A DNA stretch of 42,482 bases from Candidatus Kaiserbacteria bacterium CG10_big_fil_rev_8_21_14_0_10_47_16. GTDB lineage: Bacteria > Patescibacteriota > Minisyncoccia > Phycocordibacterales > UBA918. The notes beneath the pieces are model-generated. The model searched no databases. It had not been told where the DNA came from and was given only the letters and a program-made list of their open reading frames with translations. The DNA is taken from assembly GCA_002773395.1 (NCBI GenBank), contig PFBI01000003.1, positions 1,027-43,508 on the forward strand, in the 5' to 3' direction. A program made the translations under genes and the position numbers. How positions within the stretch are numbered: position 1 is the stretch's first letter; every line of letters starts with the position of its first letter. Shown here piece after piece: positions 16,607 to 23,486 of the stretch.

Positions 16607-17713
16607 ATGGCTGCAAAGAAAAAAACTACTCCGAAGAAAGTTGTCGACGCAACACCTGAAACACCAGAAACGGTACCTGAAGCAAAAGCTGCGGGTAAAC
16701 ACAGCATGTCTGATATTGCAGAGACGATTCGTGGTATCAAAACAAAGTTTGGTGACGATGCCATCATGACACTCGGTGAGAGTAAGAAAGTGGATATCGA
16801 TGTCATCCAAACAGGTTCAATCGGCCTCGATGACGCACTCGGTATCGGCGGCTTCCCTCGCGGACGTATTGTTGAAATTTTTGGGCCGGAATCTTCTGGT
16901 AAGACAACGCTTGCACTCCACGCTGTCGCCGAAGCACAGAAGACGGGTGGTATCTGTGCATTCGTCGACGCTGAACACGCAATGGATCCTGAGTACGCAC
17001 GCAACATCGGTGTGAACCTCGATGAACTTCTCATCTCACAGCCTGACACCGGAGAACAAGCGCTTGAAATCGTTGAGTCACTCGTACGTTCAGGAAAGAT
17101 CGATATCATTGTTATCGACTCCGTTGCTGCGCTCACTCCGAAAGATGAAATCGAGGGTGAAATGGGAGCGCACCATGTTGGAAAGCAAGCACGACTCATG
17201 AGTCAGGCACTTCGTAAGTTGACTGCAATTGTTGGACACAGTAAGACGGTTGTTATCTTCATCAACCAGATTCGTATGCAAATTGGTGTGATGTTTGGAA
17301 ACCCAGAGACAACTCCCGGTGGAAAGGCGCTTAAATTCTACACGTCAGTTCGTCTCGATATTCGTCGTATTGCACAGATCAAAAAAGGTGAAGAAGTGGT
17401 CGGCGGTCGCCACCGCGTGAAGGTGGTAAAGAACAAAGTTGCCGCTCCATTCCGTAGTACGGAATTTGACCTTATTTATGGAGAAGGAATCAGTCGTGAA
17501 GGCGAACTCCTCGCACTCGGTGAGAAATATGGTTTTGTAAAGAAATCAGGCGCTTCGTACACCTATACCCCACCGGGAGGTGACGAGAGCAGCGAAGTAA
17601 AGCTTGGTCGTGGATACGACGCGGCGCGTACAACGCTTCGCGGAGAAAAGAAGCTCTCAACAGAACTTCTCAAACATATTCGAAAAGCGCTCAAGGAAGG
17701 CGCAGCGAAGTAG
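16607..17713 (+). CDS. recA: Recombinase RecA
   Basis: 368 residues from the ATG at 16607; the frame is open upstream but would overlap the preceding gene. Walker [10 protein letters not shown] (93-101), the [16 protein letters not shown]2-type region, and the C-terminal domain are present. It forms the filament for homologous recombination. A Lys/Pro/Thr-rich N-terminal extension of about 30 residues precedes the usual start ([17 protein letters not shown]). No SD. The stop codon is the first part of the 22-bp terminator stem. Confidence 0.97.
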   Translation: MAAKKKTTPKKVVDATPETPETVPEAKAAGKHSMSDIAETIRGIKTKFGDDAIMTLGESKKVDIDVIQTGSIGLDDALGIGGFPRGRIVEIFGPESSGKTTLALHAVAEAQKTGGICAFVDAEHAMDPEYARNIGVNLDELLISQPDTGEQALEIVESLVRSGKIDIIVIDSVAALTPKDEIEGEMGAHHVGKQARLMSQALRKLTAIVGHSKTVVIFINQIRMQIGVMFGNPETTPGGKALKFYTSVRLDIRRIAQIKKGEEVVGGRHRVKVVKNKVAAPFRSTEFDLIYGEGISREGELLALGEKYGFVKKSGASYTYTPPGGDESSEVKLGRGYDAARTTLRGEKKLSTELLKHIRKALKEGAAK

Positions 17714-17760
17714 GTAATACAAAAAGCCGCGGACGAATGTCCGCGGCTTTTTGTATTACC
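17713..17760. terminator. Bidirectional terminator shared by recA and the convergent gene
   Basis: Perfect 22-bp stem (17713-17734 with 17739-17760) around GAAT, with A and T runs inside the arms. It takes in the last base of the recA stop and the stop of the gene at 17756, so both convergent genes end within the stem. Confidence 0.9.
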
Positions 17761-18088
17761 CTTGCATCATCTCAGTGTGTACCGTATGTACTCGAAATGA
17801 TTTGAGTTGAATGCGGAATGAGAGCGCCGTATAGATAAGTGCTGCTGCAAGGAAGAGTGTCCAGACTTCTGTATGCGTCACCGCGTCATACGCATAGTGC
17901 CCAAGTTGCCCTACGCGTACGCCCGATAGATTCTGCATAACATGTGCCGCTGAAACGAAGCGTGTCAGTACAAGAAGAAGCCCGAACATCACAAGACCGT
18001 GAAGAAGTGTAGGGTTTGAAAGTACGCGAATGCCGTACGTGTAGTACACGCGCCGCATAATATGTTTTTGTAGTGTTTCTCTTTTCAT
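17756..18088 (-). CDS. Two-helix membrane protein, possible partner of the sigma factor
   Basis: 110 residues with hydrophobic helices at about 28-46 and 75-92, a basic N-terminus (MKRETLQKHIMRRVYYTYG) and a histidine-rich tail. No anti-sigma zinc motif (HxxxCxxC) is present. It begins 38 nt after the ECF-like sigma gene on the same strand. A membrane anti-sigma or sensor role is suggested by position only. No family recognised. Confidence 0.55.
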   Translation of the reverse strand: MKRETLQKHIMRRVYYTYGIRVLSNPTLLHGLVMFGLLLVLTRFVSAAHVMQNLSGVRVGQLGHYAYDAVTHTEVWTLFLAAALIYTALSFRIQLKSFRVHTVHTEMMQG

Positions 18089-18126
18089 ACTGTTTTCTCT
18101 ATATATATTCTATAACTATCCCGATG

Positions 18127-18771
18127 TTATAAAAGTGACGCTTCCCCAGCTTCCTTTCGAAATGCTTCTTTTGCTCTATGGATACGCGCCTTCACTGCGC
18201 CCGCAGTCTCCCCAGACTCGCGTGCAATATCTTTATGTGACCACCGCTCAAGGTAGTGAAGTCTGAGCACGTACGCAAAGTGTCCCGGCAACTTCTCCAA
18301 GACCCGTTCAATACCATCTTTATCTTCCTCAAATCCTGAATGAAGAGTCACATCTCCTTGTAACTCCCAGAGTTCAGGATCGAGTTGGAGTGTACGCTTC
18401 CCTTCCTTTACCAACTTCTGATACCGCGTGAAGGCGGTATTCATAAGAATGGTGTACGCCCACGAGGTAAACTTCGCACCTTCACGCACTTCAAACCGAG
18501 ATGCGTTCATGTATATCTTTGTGAACGTATCTTGTACTATTTCTTCTGCATCTTGTTCATTATGAAGCACTGTCTTTGCCTTACGGAGAAACGCATCTTG
18601 GTAGCGTTCGAGGAGAACCGCGAAAAGCCACGGCTCACTCTGCGAGCGCATTAAAATTTCCTCATCTGAGTAATCTCGTGCTTCTCCTCGTGCTGTGTAG
18701 CCAAACATATGTGGTTCTGGTACTATTGCTCGCGTCCATAGACCTCGAGACAGACCGTATTTACTTATCAT
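18127..18771 (-). CDS. ECF-type sigma70 family RNA polymerase sigma factor
   Basis: 214 residues. Region 2 (about 50-115) has LLERYQDAFLRKAKTVL, then NEQDAEEIVQDTFTKIYMNAS, and FTSWAYTILMNTAFTRYQK. Region 4 (about 155-205) has LPGHFAYVLRLHYLERWSHKDIARESGETAGAVKARIHRAKEAF with the HTH that binds the -35. Sigma 1 and 3 are absent, so it belongs to the group 4 (ECF) class. The first 30 residues are poorly conserved in type, and starts further in (codon 22) are possible. A weak TATGGT box lies 7 nt before the ATG. It is divergent from efp with only 18 nt between start codons, so the promoters overlap. Confidence 0.85.
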   Translation of the reverse strand: MISKYGLSRGLWTRAIVPEPHMFGYTARGEARDYSDEEILMRSQSEPWLFAVLLERYQDAFLRKAKTVLHNEQDAEEIVQDTFTKIYMNASRFEVREGAKFTSWAYTILMNTAFTRYQKLVKEGKRTLQLDPELWELQGDVTLHSGFEEDKDGIERVLEKLPGHFAYVLRLHYLERWSHKDIARESGETAGAVKARIHRAKEAFRKEAGEASLL

Positions 18772-18789
18772 ACACTAAACCATATTCCT

Positions 18790-19365
18790 ATGGCAGTACT
18801 CGCATATAACGAAATTACACTTAAAAAGTTCATTGTTTTTAACAATGAACCATGTCTCGTGGTTGCATCTCACGTCTTTCGGAAACAACAACGAAAGCCC
18901 GTCAACATCACCAAACTCAAAGGGTTTGTATCAGGACGTACCTACGAACAAACATTTCACCAAAATGAAACTGCGAACGAAGCCGATCTTGAACGCACGA
19001 CCATTGAGTATATCTATGAAAATCGTGGCGAGTATTGGTTCTGCCCTATCGGGAAGCCCGCTGAACGATTTGCGCTTTCTCCTGAACTTGTTGGTGATCA
19101 AGGACACTTCCTAAAGCCAAAGAGCGAGATTGAAGCGCTCGTGTATGATGAAAAAATTATTGGAGTCACCATCCCTATTAAAGTTGACCTCGTCGTGAAG
19201 CATGCCGATCCTGCCGTGAAAGGAAACACTTCATCAAGTGCCACAAAAGAAGTGACGCTTGAAACGGGGGCCCACATTCACGTACCGATGTTCATCAATG
19301 AAGGTGACGTCATCCGTGTGAATACTGAACTTGGCGAATACACTGAACGCGTCGATAAGGCGTAA
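18790..19365 (+). CDS. efp: Elongation factor P with non-canonical loop
   Basis: 191 residues. The KOW-like N-terminal domain and two OB domains are present (ERTTIEYIYENRGEYWFCP, LPIKVDLVVKHADPAVKG-type, GAHIHVPMFINEGDVIRVNTELGEYTER). EF-P relieves ribosome stalling at polyproline. An ungapped alignment with E. coli EF-P puts Gln34 where the modified Lys34 should be; the loop at 31-38 reads RKQQRKPV instead of KPGKGQAF. So beta-lysylation at that site is impossible, and R35 or K36 may substitute. No SD (CATATTCCT before the ATG). Confidence 0.93.
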   Translation: MAVLAYNEITLKKFIVFNNEPCLVVASHVFRKQQRKPVNITKLKGFVSGRTYEQTFHQNETANEADLERTTIEYIYENRGEYWFCPIGKPAERFALSPELVGDQGHFLKPKSEIEALVYDEKIIGVTIPIKVDLVVKHADPAVKGNTSSSATKEVTLETGAHIHVPMFINEGDVIRVNTELGEYTERVDKA

Positions 19366-19385
19366 CGTCTATATAAAAATATAAA

Positions 19386-19419
19386 GAGGGGCCGGAACGC
19401 GTACGTTCCGGCCCCTTTT
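19386..19419. terminator. Terminator between efp and the small-ORF cluster
   Basis: 12-bp GC-rich stem (19388-19399 with 19404-19415), T-run after it on the plus strand and A/T-rich on the other. It serves efp and the convergent small genes, whose last stop is 19421. Confidence 0.85.
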
Positions 19420-19420
19420 G

Positions 19421-19492
19421 TCACCAGCATTTCGAGATGACCCCAGCCACCGCTACAGCGAACAAGATGATTGCGGGAATCCAGCTAGCCAT
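19421..19492 (-). CDS. Tiny membrane protein (23 aa), small-ORF cluster G
   Basis: MASWIPAIILFAVAVAGVIS, then KCW: one hydrophobic helix and almost nothing else. The ATG overlaps the stop of gene F by 8 nt (ATGGCTAG), giving translational coupling, and an AAGG lies upstream. It ends directly at the terminator. Unrecognised; it could be a fortuitous frame, but overlap and position support it. Confidence 0.5.
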   Translation of the reverse strand: MASWIPAIILFAVAVAGVISKCW

Positions 19493-19652
19493 GTCCGGTA
19501 CCTTTCCAGAAAAGATGGAACATCCCTGCCACCGTGACTGCAATCGCTACCAAGGCGACAGCGATCCCGACGAGTGTGACCCTACGTCGAGACTTCTTCT
19601 CAGGAGGTTTCGGACGAAGCCGACTGGGACGTGGACTCGTGAGTTTAACCAT
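19485..19652 (-). CDS. Small basic membrane protein (55 aa), small-ORF cluster F
   Basis: The N-terminal 25 residues are Arg/Lys/Pro-rich (MVKLTSPRPSRLRPKPPEKK), followed by one TM helix (about 27-46) and a short outer tail. AAGGGGAG stands 7 nt before the ATG, an SD of a quality absent from the housekeeping genes here. It has its own promoter (19685-19713). Similar in build to gene E (basic tail, then one helix). No family recognised. Confidence 0.65.
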   Translation of the reverse strand: MVKLTSPRPSRLRPKPPEKKSRRRVTLVGIAVALVAIAVTVAGMFHLFWKGTGHG

Positions 19653-19684
19653 TCTCTATCTCCCCTTTTAGTGTGCCAGCTTGG

Positions 19685-19713
19685 ACGATACCACTGTATA
19701 TATAAAAAAGCAA
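19685..19713 (-). promoter_or_regulatory. Promoter of small genes F and G
   Basis: TTGCTT (19708-19713), 17-nt spacer, TATCGT (19685-19690) with TGG before the -10. The -35 hexamer is formed by the tail of the preceding terminator. Confidence 0.5.
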
Positions 19714-19736
19714 AAGGCCGCACGAGTGCGGCCTTT
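19713..19736 (-). terminator. Terminator after small gene E
   Basis: 10-bp GC-rich stem around CGAG, then TTTTGCTTTTTT on the minus strand. Confidence 0.8.
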
Positions 19737-19747
19737 GAGGGGAGGTA

Positions 19748-19912
19748 TCATTGTTTTAGTTGCACAATAGATCCAATGATGGACCCGAGTGCAAAGACTA
19801 CAATGACGCCCAAGAGAACGTAGTGGCGATTATTTCTCCACCACATTGTGATGCGCGGGACCTTTTTTCGACTACGTCTTCGTGCATCTCGGACAGGTTT
19901 CCTATCGTACAT
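19748..19912 (-). CDS. Small basic membrane protein (54 aa), small-ORF cluster E
   Basis: N-terminal Arg/Lys-rich tail (MYDRKPVRDARRRSRKKVPR), then a TM helix (about 31-48, YVLLGVIVVFALGSIIGS) and a short tail. GGGAGG stands 5 nt before the ATG. It starts 15 nt after gene D. No family recognised. The charge pattern predicts a cytoplasmic N-terminus able to bind nucleic acid or acidic lipid, which is inference. Confidence 0.65.
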   Translation of the reverse strand: MYDRKPVRDARRRSRKKVPRITMWWRNNRHYVLLGVIVVFALGSIIGSIVQLKQ

Positions 19913-19927
19913 GTTACCTCCCACGAG

Positions 19928-20086
19928 TTACAGTGCTACTAGGACTAGTCCTAGTAGCATAACGGCGGCGATGATCAGTGCGGCAAGAAGCCCTTCTCCT
20001 GACTTTCGAGATTCTTGATTGCTTTTTACCATGCATTCTTGAAACTCTGTATTCGTCAGCGGTGGGCTGGTCTCGATTTCATCCAT
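19928..20086 (-). CDS. Small tail-anchored membrane protein (52 aa), small-ORF cluster D
   Basis: Acidic, Ser/Glu-rich N-terminal part (MDEIETSPPLTNTEFQ) and a C-terminal hydrophobic helix (about 34-52, GLLAALIIAAVMLLGLVLVAL). Its ATG overlaps the end of gene C by 8 nt (ATGGATGA). GGAGAA lies upstream, which favours this start over a longer frame from 20173. No family recognised. Confidence 0.65.
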   Translation of the reverse strand: MDEIETSPPLTNTEFQECMVKSNQESRKSGEGLLAALIIAAVMLLGLVLVAL

Positions 20087-20204
20087 AGTAGATTCTCCAC
20101 GAGTTTGCAAGAATCGGCCAGAAATGCTGACCGTACATAAGCTGTGTGAACGGCTCGATGACACCAACTGCAATGAGGTTGGTTTCGAAGAAATTTACTC
20201 TCAT
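20079..20204 (-). CDS. Small protein (41 aa), small-ORF cluster C
   Basis: MRVNFFETNLIAVGVIEPFT, then an aromatic-rich half ending RIYYG. Weakly hydrophobic, possibly membrane-associated. AGGA stands 7 nt before the ATG. Its start overlaps the stop of gene B by 4 nt (ATGA) and its end overlaps gene D by 8 nt. No family recognised. Confidence 0.55.
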   Translation of the reverse strand: MRVNFFETNLIAVGVIEPFTQLMYGQHFWPILANSWRIYYG

Positions 20205-20413
20205 TGATTTTCCTCAGTGATTTCATACTCCTTTGTGAGGAGGAGTTCGTCATCAGAAAGATTAATCAGGAAGGCCGTCTTTGGCGAAGGTCGTACCTGC
20301 GACCACACCTTGAGGCCCCACATGACTATGCCAAAGATTATGACCAGTAGGAATTCGAGCCATGTCAGATCATCATCCGTGACATCTTCTTCACGTTTTG
20401 ATACTTGTGACAT
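20201..20413 (-). CDS. Small membrane protein (70 aa), small-ORF cluster B
   Basis: Acidic N-terminus (MSQVSKREEDVTDDDLTW), one TM helix (about 20-36, LEFLLVIIFGIVMWGLKVW), then a soluble acidic tail (LSDDELLLTKEYEITEEN). AAAGGAGA stands 6 nt before the ATG, a textbook SD. It begins 19 nt after gene A and overlaps gene C by 4 nt. No family recognised. Confidence 0.7.
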   Translation of the reverse strand: MSQVSKREEDVTDDDLTWLEFLLVIIFGIVMWGLKVWSQVRPSPKTAFLINLSDDELLLTKEYEITEENQ

Positions 20414-20432
20414 GTGGTCTCTCCTTTCCGAG

Positions 20433-20597
20433 CTAGGCTCCTGCCGTCAAAATGGCGAACAGGAGCATGAAGAAAAGTAGAATCACCCCGAACGCATTCT
20501 GGGATGATAATTCCTCGAAAAAACGAGTTCGCTCCTTCCCATCCTCAATACGGAGCCTGATCCTCGCTTCCACGTCCGAAGCCTGTAATGAACTCAT
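20433..20597 (-). CDS. Small tail-anchored membrane protein (54 aa), small-ORF cluster A
   Basis: Starting MSSLQASDVEARIRLRIEDG, a charged helical domain is followed by a C-terminal TM helix (about 35-52, FGVILLFFMLLFAILTA). The start at 20597 is chosen because GGGGAG lies 6 nt upstream; the frame is open to 20639 without an SD. It is the first gene of the cluster. No family recognised. Confidence 0.65.
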   Translation of the reverse strand: MSSLQASDVEARIRLRIEDGKERTRFFEELSSQNAFGVILLFFMLLFAILTAGA

Positions 20598-20661
20598 CAC
20601 GTACTCCCCATTCCATAAAATGTTAAAGATCTCCAGCACCTATACCGGCTGGTCTGGCGTA

Positions 20662-20689
20662 AAAGTATCACTTCTTTGGAAAAAAGCAA
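20662..20689 (-). promoter_or_regulatory. Promoter of the small-ORF cluster
   Basis: TTGCTT (20684-20689), 16-nt spacer, TACTTT (20662-20667) preceded by TGA. As at 19708, the -35 hexamer is supplied by the T-tract of a terminator. Confidence 0.4.
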
Positions 20690-20719
20690 AACCCCGCGGC
20701 CAAAGGCCGCGGGGTTTTG
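20687..20719. terminator. Terminator after rpsR
   Basis: Perfect 15-bp GC-rich stem (20687-20701 with 20705-20719). It ends the rpsF-ssb-rpsR transcript about 110 nt past rpsR; T-runs in both directions. Confidence 0.85.
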
Positions 20720-20829
20720 TGTTTTATTTTCTAGGCAGGACGCTATCGCATGTTCGCACTCTGTCGTGCTCACGTGCTGAGCGTCTGCACAAGAAAATCA
20801 TAGTCGCACCGTTGGTGCTCGTTGCTTTT

Positions 20830-21009
20830 CTAGTATGAGATGTACGGCACAAGCGCCATAAATCGTGCTCGCTTCACTGCTCGCGCAAAGTCACGCTGTT
20901 CCTTTGCTGCAAGGTGTGTACGACGACGATTGTTCATACGCGCGTGTGGATTGAGGTTTGCGAGTAAACTCTCAGTATCCTTATAGTCGAAATGTTGTTT
21001 TTCAGTCAT
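20830..21009 (-). CDS. rpsR: Ribosomal protein bS18
   Basis: 59 residues beginning MTEKQHFDYKDTESLLANLN, with the S18 core NPHARMNNRRRTHLAAKEQRDFARAVKRARFMALVPY. Shorter than the E. coli protein (75) at the N-terminus. It pairs with S6 on the 30S platform. It is third in the rpsF-ssb-rpsR order, with a strong terminator following and no rplI. No SD. Confidence 0.93.
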   Translation of the reverse strand: MTEKQHFDYKDTESLLANLNPHARMNNRRRTHLAAKEQRDFARAVKRARFMALVPYISY

Positions 21010-21087
21010 ATGTAGGTTGTTAATAATTTTTCAAATTCTTCTTCAATTTCTAAGAGCATGGGTGCTGTAGGTGCGAGGCGTGCGAGG

Positions 21088-21130
21088 AAAATAATGTGAG
21101 GCGTACACGATGTACGATGAACATTATTTT
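21088..21130 (-). other. Hairpin in the ssb-rpsR intergenic region
   Basis: 10-bp perfect outer stem (AAAATAATGT/ACATTATTTT) with an inner CGTAC/GTACG stem, in a 158-nt gap where most ribosomal operons have only a few bases. It could be a site for S6-S18 autoregulation, an attenuator ending in ATTATTTT, or a processing site. Confidence 0.5.
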
Positions 21131-21167
21131 ACCGATGCACAACGCCGCAAATGCAGTGCTCAGGTTC

Positions 21168-21608
21168 TTAAAATGGGATGTCTTCTGGATTGATGTCTTC
21201 CTCCGGATAATCTGGAGCACTTCCGCCACTCGTATCTTCATTCTTTCCGGCTGGAACAGTGCTTCCTCCTTCTGAAGGACCACCTGTTCGTGGCCCAAAC
21301 TGTACCCTATCTGCAATGATCTCTGTTCGGTACTGCTTCACGCCATCTTTATCCCAACTTCGTGTCTGGATGCGTCCCTCCACAAATGCTCCAGCTCCTT
21401 TCTTGAGATACTGCGCACTTGTTTCAGCCTGACGACCAAATACAACAATGTTGTGATAATCAGCAGATTCCTGCCAGTTGCCATCTCGGTCTTTATAGCG
21501 ACGGTTCGTCGCAAGACTAAATGAACATACCTGCATGCCACTTGGGAGTGACTTTAGTTCAGGATCTCGTGTGAGATTTCCGTAGATCAATGCTTTGTTA
21601 AGGTACAT
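21168..21608 (-). CDS. ssb: Single-stranded DNA-binding protein
   Basis: 146 residues. The OB fold is canonical (MYLNKALIYGNLTRDPELKS, SFSLATNRRY, ESADYHNIVVFGRQAE, YLKKGAGAFVEGRIQTRSW). A Gly/Ser-rich linker follows and the acidic tip ends EEDINPEDIPF, the partner-binding tail. It coats ssDNA in replication and repair. Second gene in the rpsF operon (gap of 19 nt). No SD. Confidence 0.95.
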   Translation of the reverse strand: MYLNKALIYGNLTRDPELKSLPSGMQVCSFSLATNRRYKDRDGNWQESADYHNIVVFGRQAETSAQYLKKGAGAFVEGRIQTRSWDKDGVKQYRTEIIADRVQFGPRTGGPSEGGSTVPAGKNEDTSGGSAPDYPEEDINPEDIPF

Positions 21609-21627
21609 AGTATTTCTTGGTTAGGTG

Positions 21628-22161
21628 TTAATCCTTTTCCTCGACAACCTCTTCTGCTTTCGCTTCTTCTGTCGCTTCCGCTACTTCTGCAACTGCAGGA
21701 GTGTCTTCTCCAAGAGATTCTCCTTCGTCAACAACCTTTACCTTACTCTCTTTGTGCGCCTCGTGGTATCGAAACGGACTTTCTTCCTCAATACGAGTAA
21801 GTCGAAGCATGAGCGCTCGAAGGATATTTGCATCACCTTCAAGTTCTTCATCGAGTGCTTCTATCGCCTCACTTGCGAGCTTAAACCGAGTCCAACCGAA
21901 GTATGCGCTGTGGAATTTTCGGTTCTTACCTTCGATATGCTTTACGATATCGTACGCAAGATCAATGCGTTGCGGTGCTTCTTCATCAAGAATTTCACCA
22001 CCTGCTTTTGTAATGTGGGCTTTGATTTTATCAAAGACCCCTGCTACTTCCCCTTCAGCAACCGTTGGAAGTACGTGGAAAGCGAACTCATAGCTATTTC
22101 GCTCATCATCGTGAGCTACTGCTACCGCCGCTTCGGCTGCTGGCATTTTTGTTTCTGACAT
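21628..22161 (-). CDS. rpsF: Ribosomal protein bS6 with acidic tail
   Basis: 177 residues from the ATG at 22161; upstream codons are open but lie in the leader. The S6 fold spans about 22-115 (YEFAFHVLPTVAEGEVAGVFDKI, GGEILDEEAPQRIDLAYDIVK, SAYFGWTRFKLASEAI). A Glu/Ala-rich tail of about 55 residues recalls the polyglutamate tail of E. coli S6. First gene of the operon. No SD. Confidence 0.9.
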   Translation of the reverse strand: MSETKMPAAEAAVAVAHDDERNSYEFAFHVLPTVAEGEVAGVFDKIKAHITKAGGEILDEEAPQRIDLAYDIVKHIEGKNRKFHSAYFGWTRFKLASEAIEALDEELEGDANILRALMLRLTRIEEESPFRYHEAHKESKVKVVDEGESLGEDTPAVAEVAEATEEAKAEEVVEEKD

Positions 22162-22192
22162 GTTTTTGTCATTAACCTGATAATGTGTGGCC

Positions 22193-22221
22193 ACAGTACC
22201 ACAAAGAATACCTTTTTTCAA
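22193..22221 (-). promoter_or_regulatory. Promoter of rpsF-ssb-rpsR
   Basis: TTGAAA (22216-22221), 17-nt spacer, TACTGT (22193-22198) on the minus strand. It lies back to back with the vanY-like promoter (TGATACAAT at 22232-22240, plus strand). Confidence 0.55.
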
Positions 22222-22254
22222 TGCGCGGTCATGATACAATCAGAGCACTGTTAT

Positions 22255-23154
22255 ATGTCTAAAGTAAGCCCTGAAACCGTTCGAAATCTCCTTATAGGAC
22301 TTATTGTCGTCCTCTCTGCGAGCGCAGCAACTCTGGGCTACTTTTTATACACCACGACGCAGACGCTCGAGACAACCCTTGCGACCACCTCAGCACGGAT
22401 CACAGAGCTTGAGGGGACCCTTTTAGACACACAAGAGCGGCTTGCGATAGCGACAAGTACCAACAACGAGCTTGAGAACAACCTCGTTGCAGAGAAAGAC
22501 CGGAATGACGGCTTTGCTGACCAAATTGATAAAATCACCGGTACGGTACAGGTTCTCGACAAACTCTCAAAAACCGACAAAGAGCTCCTTCAAAAATATT
22601 CAAAAGTGTACTTCCTCAATGAACACTACGTTCCTGACTCACTCTCCAGTATTGATAAAGAGTGGCTCTATAACGAAGCTATCAAAAAACAAATTCATAC
22701 GAAGGTAAATCCATTCCTCGAAGATATGCTCCAAGCGGCGCTCGACGATGGAGTAAAAATTTGGATTGTCTCTGCGTATCGCTCGTGGGATGAGCAAGCA
22801 AACCTAAAAGGTTCATACTCAATAACGTACGGTTCCGGAGCAAACACGTTCTCTGCTGATCAAGGCTACTCAGAACACCAACTCGGAACAACGCTCGACT
22901 TCACCACAGAGGGTATTGGTGGCGGCCTCGATGGTTTTGGAAACACGAAAGCATACCAATGGCTTCTTAATAATGCGTATAAATACGGTTTTGTTCTCTC
23001 CTACCCTGAAAATAATGGCTACTACATATTCGAACCATGGCACTGGCGATTTGTTGGTGAAGACCTCGCAAAGTATCTCGATAAAAATGACTTCAACTTC
23101 TACGACGTCGAGCAACGTAAAATCGATGAGTACCTTGTGAGTATCTTTGATTAA
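22255..23154 (+). CDS. D-alanyl-D-alanine carboxypeptidase, M15B/VanY type
   Basis: 299 residues. An N-terminal TM anchor (about 12-33) is followed by a coiled coil (about 36-100, SARITELEGTLLDTQERLAI). The M15 zinc peptidase domain has AYRSWDEQ, SEHQLGTTLDF (SxHxxGxxxD) and EPWHWRFVG (ExWHxR), giving the zinc ligands and the catalytic Glu. It trims peptidoglycan stem peptides outside the membrane. The start at 22255 follows an extended -10 (TGATACAAT) by 14 nt and has no SD; a longer frame from 22183 would cross the promoter. Convergent with the Cys-rich gene. Confidence 0.88.
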   Translation: MSKVSPETVRNLLIGLIVVLSASAATLGYFLYTTTQTLETTLATTSARITELEGTLLDTQERLAIATSTNNELENNLVAEKDRNDGFADQIDKITGTVQVLDKLSKTDKELLQKYSKVYFLNEHYVPDSLSSIDKEWLYNEAIKKQIHTKVNPFLEDMLQAALDDGVKIWIVSAYRSWDEQANLKGSYSITYGSGANTFSADQGYSEHQLGTTLDFTTEGIGGGLDGFGNTKAYQWLLNNAYKYGFVLSYPENNGYYIFEPWHWRFVGEDLAKYLDKNDFNFYDVEQRKIDEYLVSIFD

Positions 23155-23163
23155 AAATTTTTT

Positions 23164-23191
23164 AAACCCGTGATCTTGCGATCACGGGTTT
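23164..23191. terminator. Bidirectional terminator, vanY-like and Cys-rich gene
   Basis: 12-bp stem (23164-23175 with 23180-23191) around TTGC. The stop codon of the minus-strand gene (23182) lies inside the stem. Confidence 0.8.
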
Positions 23192-23457
23192 TCCTTTTCT
23201 CCTCTGTCATCAGAGTACAGAAGTCTTCTTGCTTCTTGGTCGCTTACTTCCCAATAAGTACCACACCAGTCCGCAGGATCTTCTGATTCACAGTCCTCAC
23301 AAGTCCCTGGAGGGCACAGCTCATTTCTCCACACCACGTACCCGTGACGTGTAAAAATAAGATGCGGGCCGAGGTGTCGCGCAGGTCTAAGGCACTCTTT
23401 GGCGTGATCACTTTGCGTAATGTCCTGTCGAGTTGTGACAATCCCACATTGAGCCAT
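23182..23457 (-). CDS. Cysteine-rich small protein with SD (91 aa)
   Basis: A soluble protein with six cysteines (at about 4, 22, 48, 53, 56 and 65), including CPPGTCEDC, and a Trp-rich, acidic second half (WCGTYWEVSDQEARRLL). It may bind metal. AAGGAGA stands 7 nt before the ATG. It starts 30 nt after the tatD stop, so it is read from the tatD transcript. No family recognised. The SD and the Arg/Asp-rich composition set it apart from its neighbours. Confidence 0.6.
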   Translation of the reverse strand: MAQCGIVTTRQDITQSDHAKECLRPARHLGPHLIFTRHGYVVWRNELCPPGTCEDCESEDPADWCGTYWEVSDQEARRLLYSDDRGEKENP

Positions 23458-23486
23458 GGACTTTCTCCTTCCTAAGATGAACCTTA

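Noticed and set aside
19437-19823. 128-codon plus-strand frame across the small-gene cluster
   Set aside because: It is antisense to small genes with SDs and crosses a terminator and a promoter.
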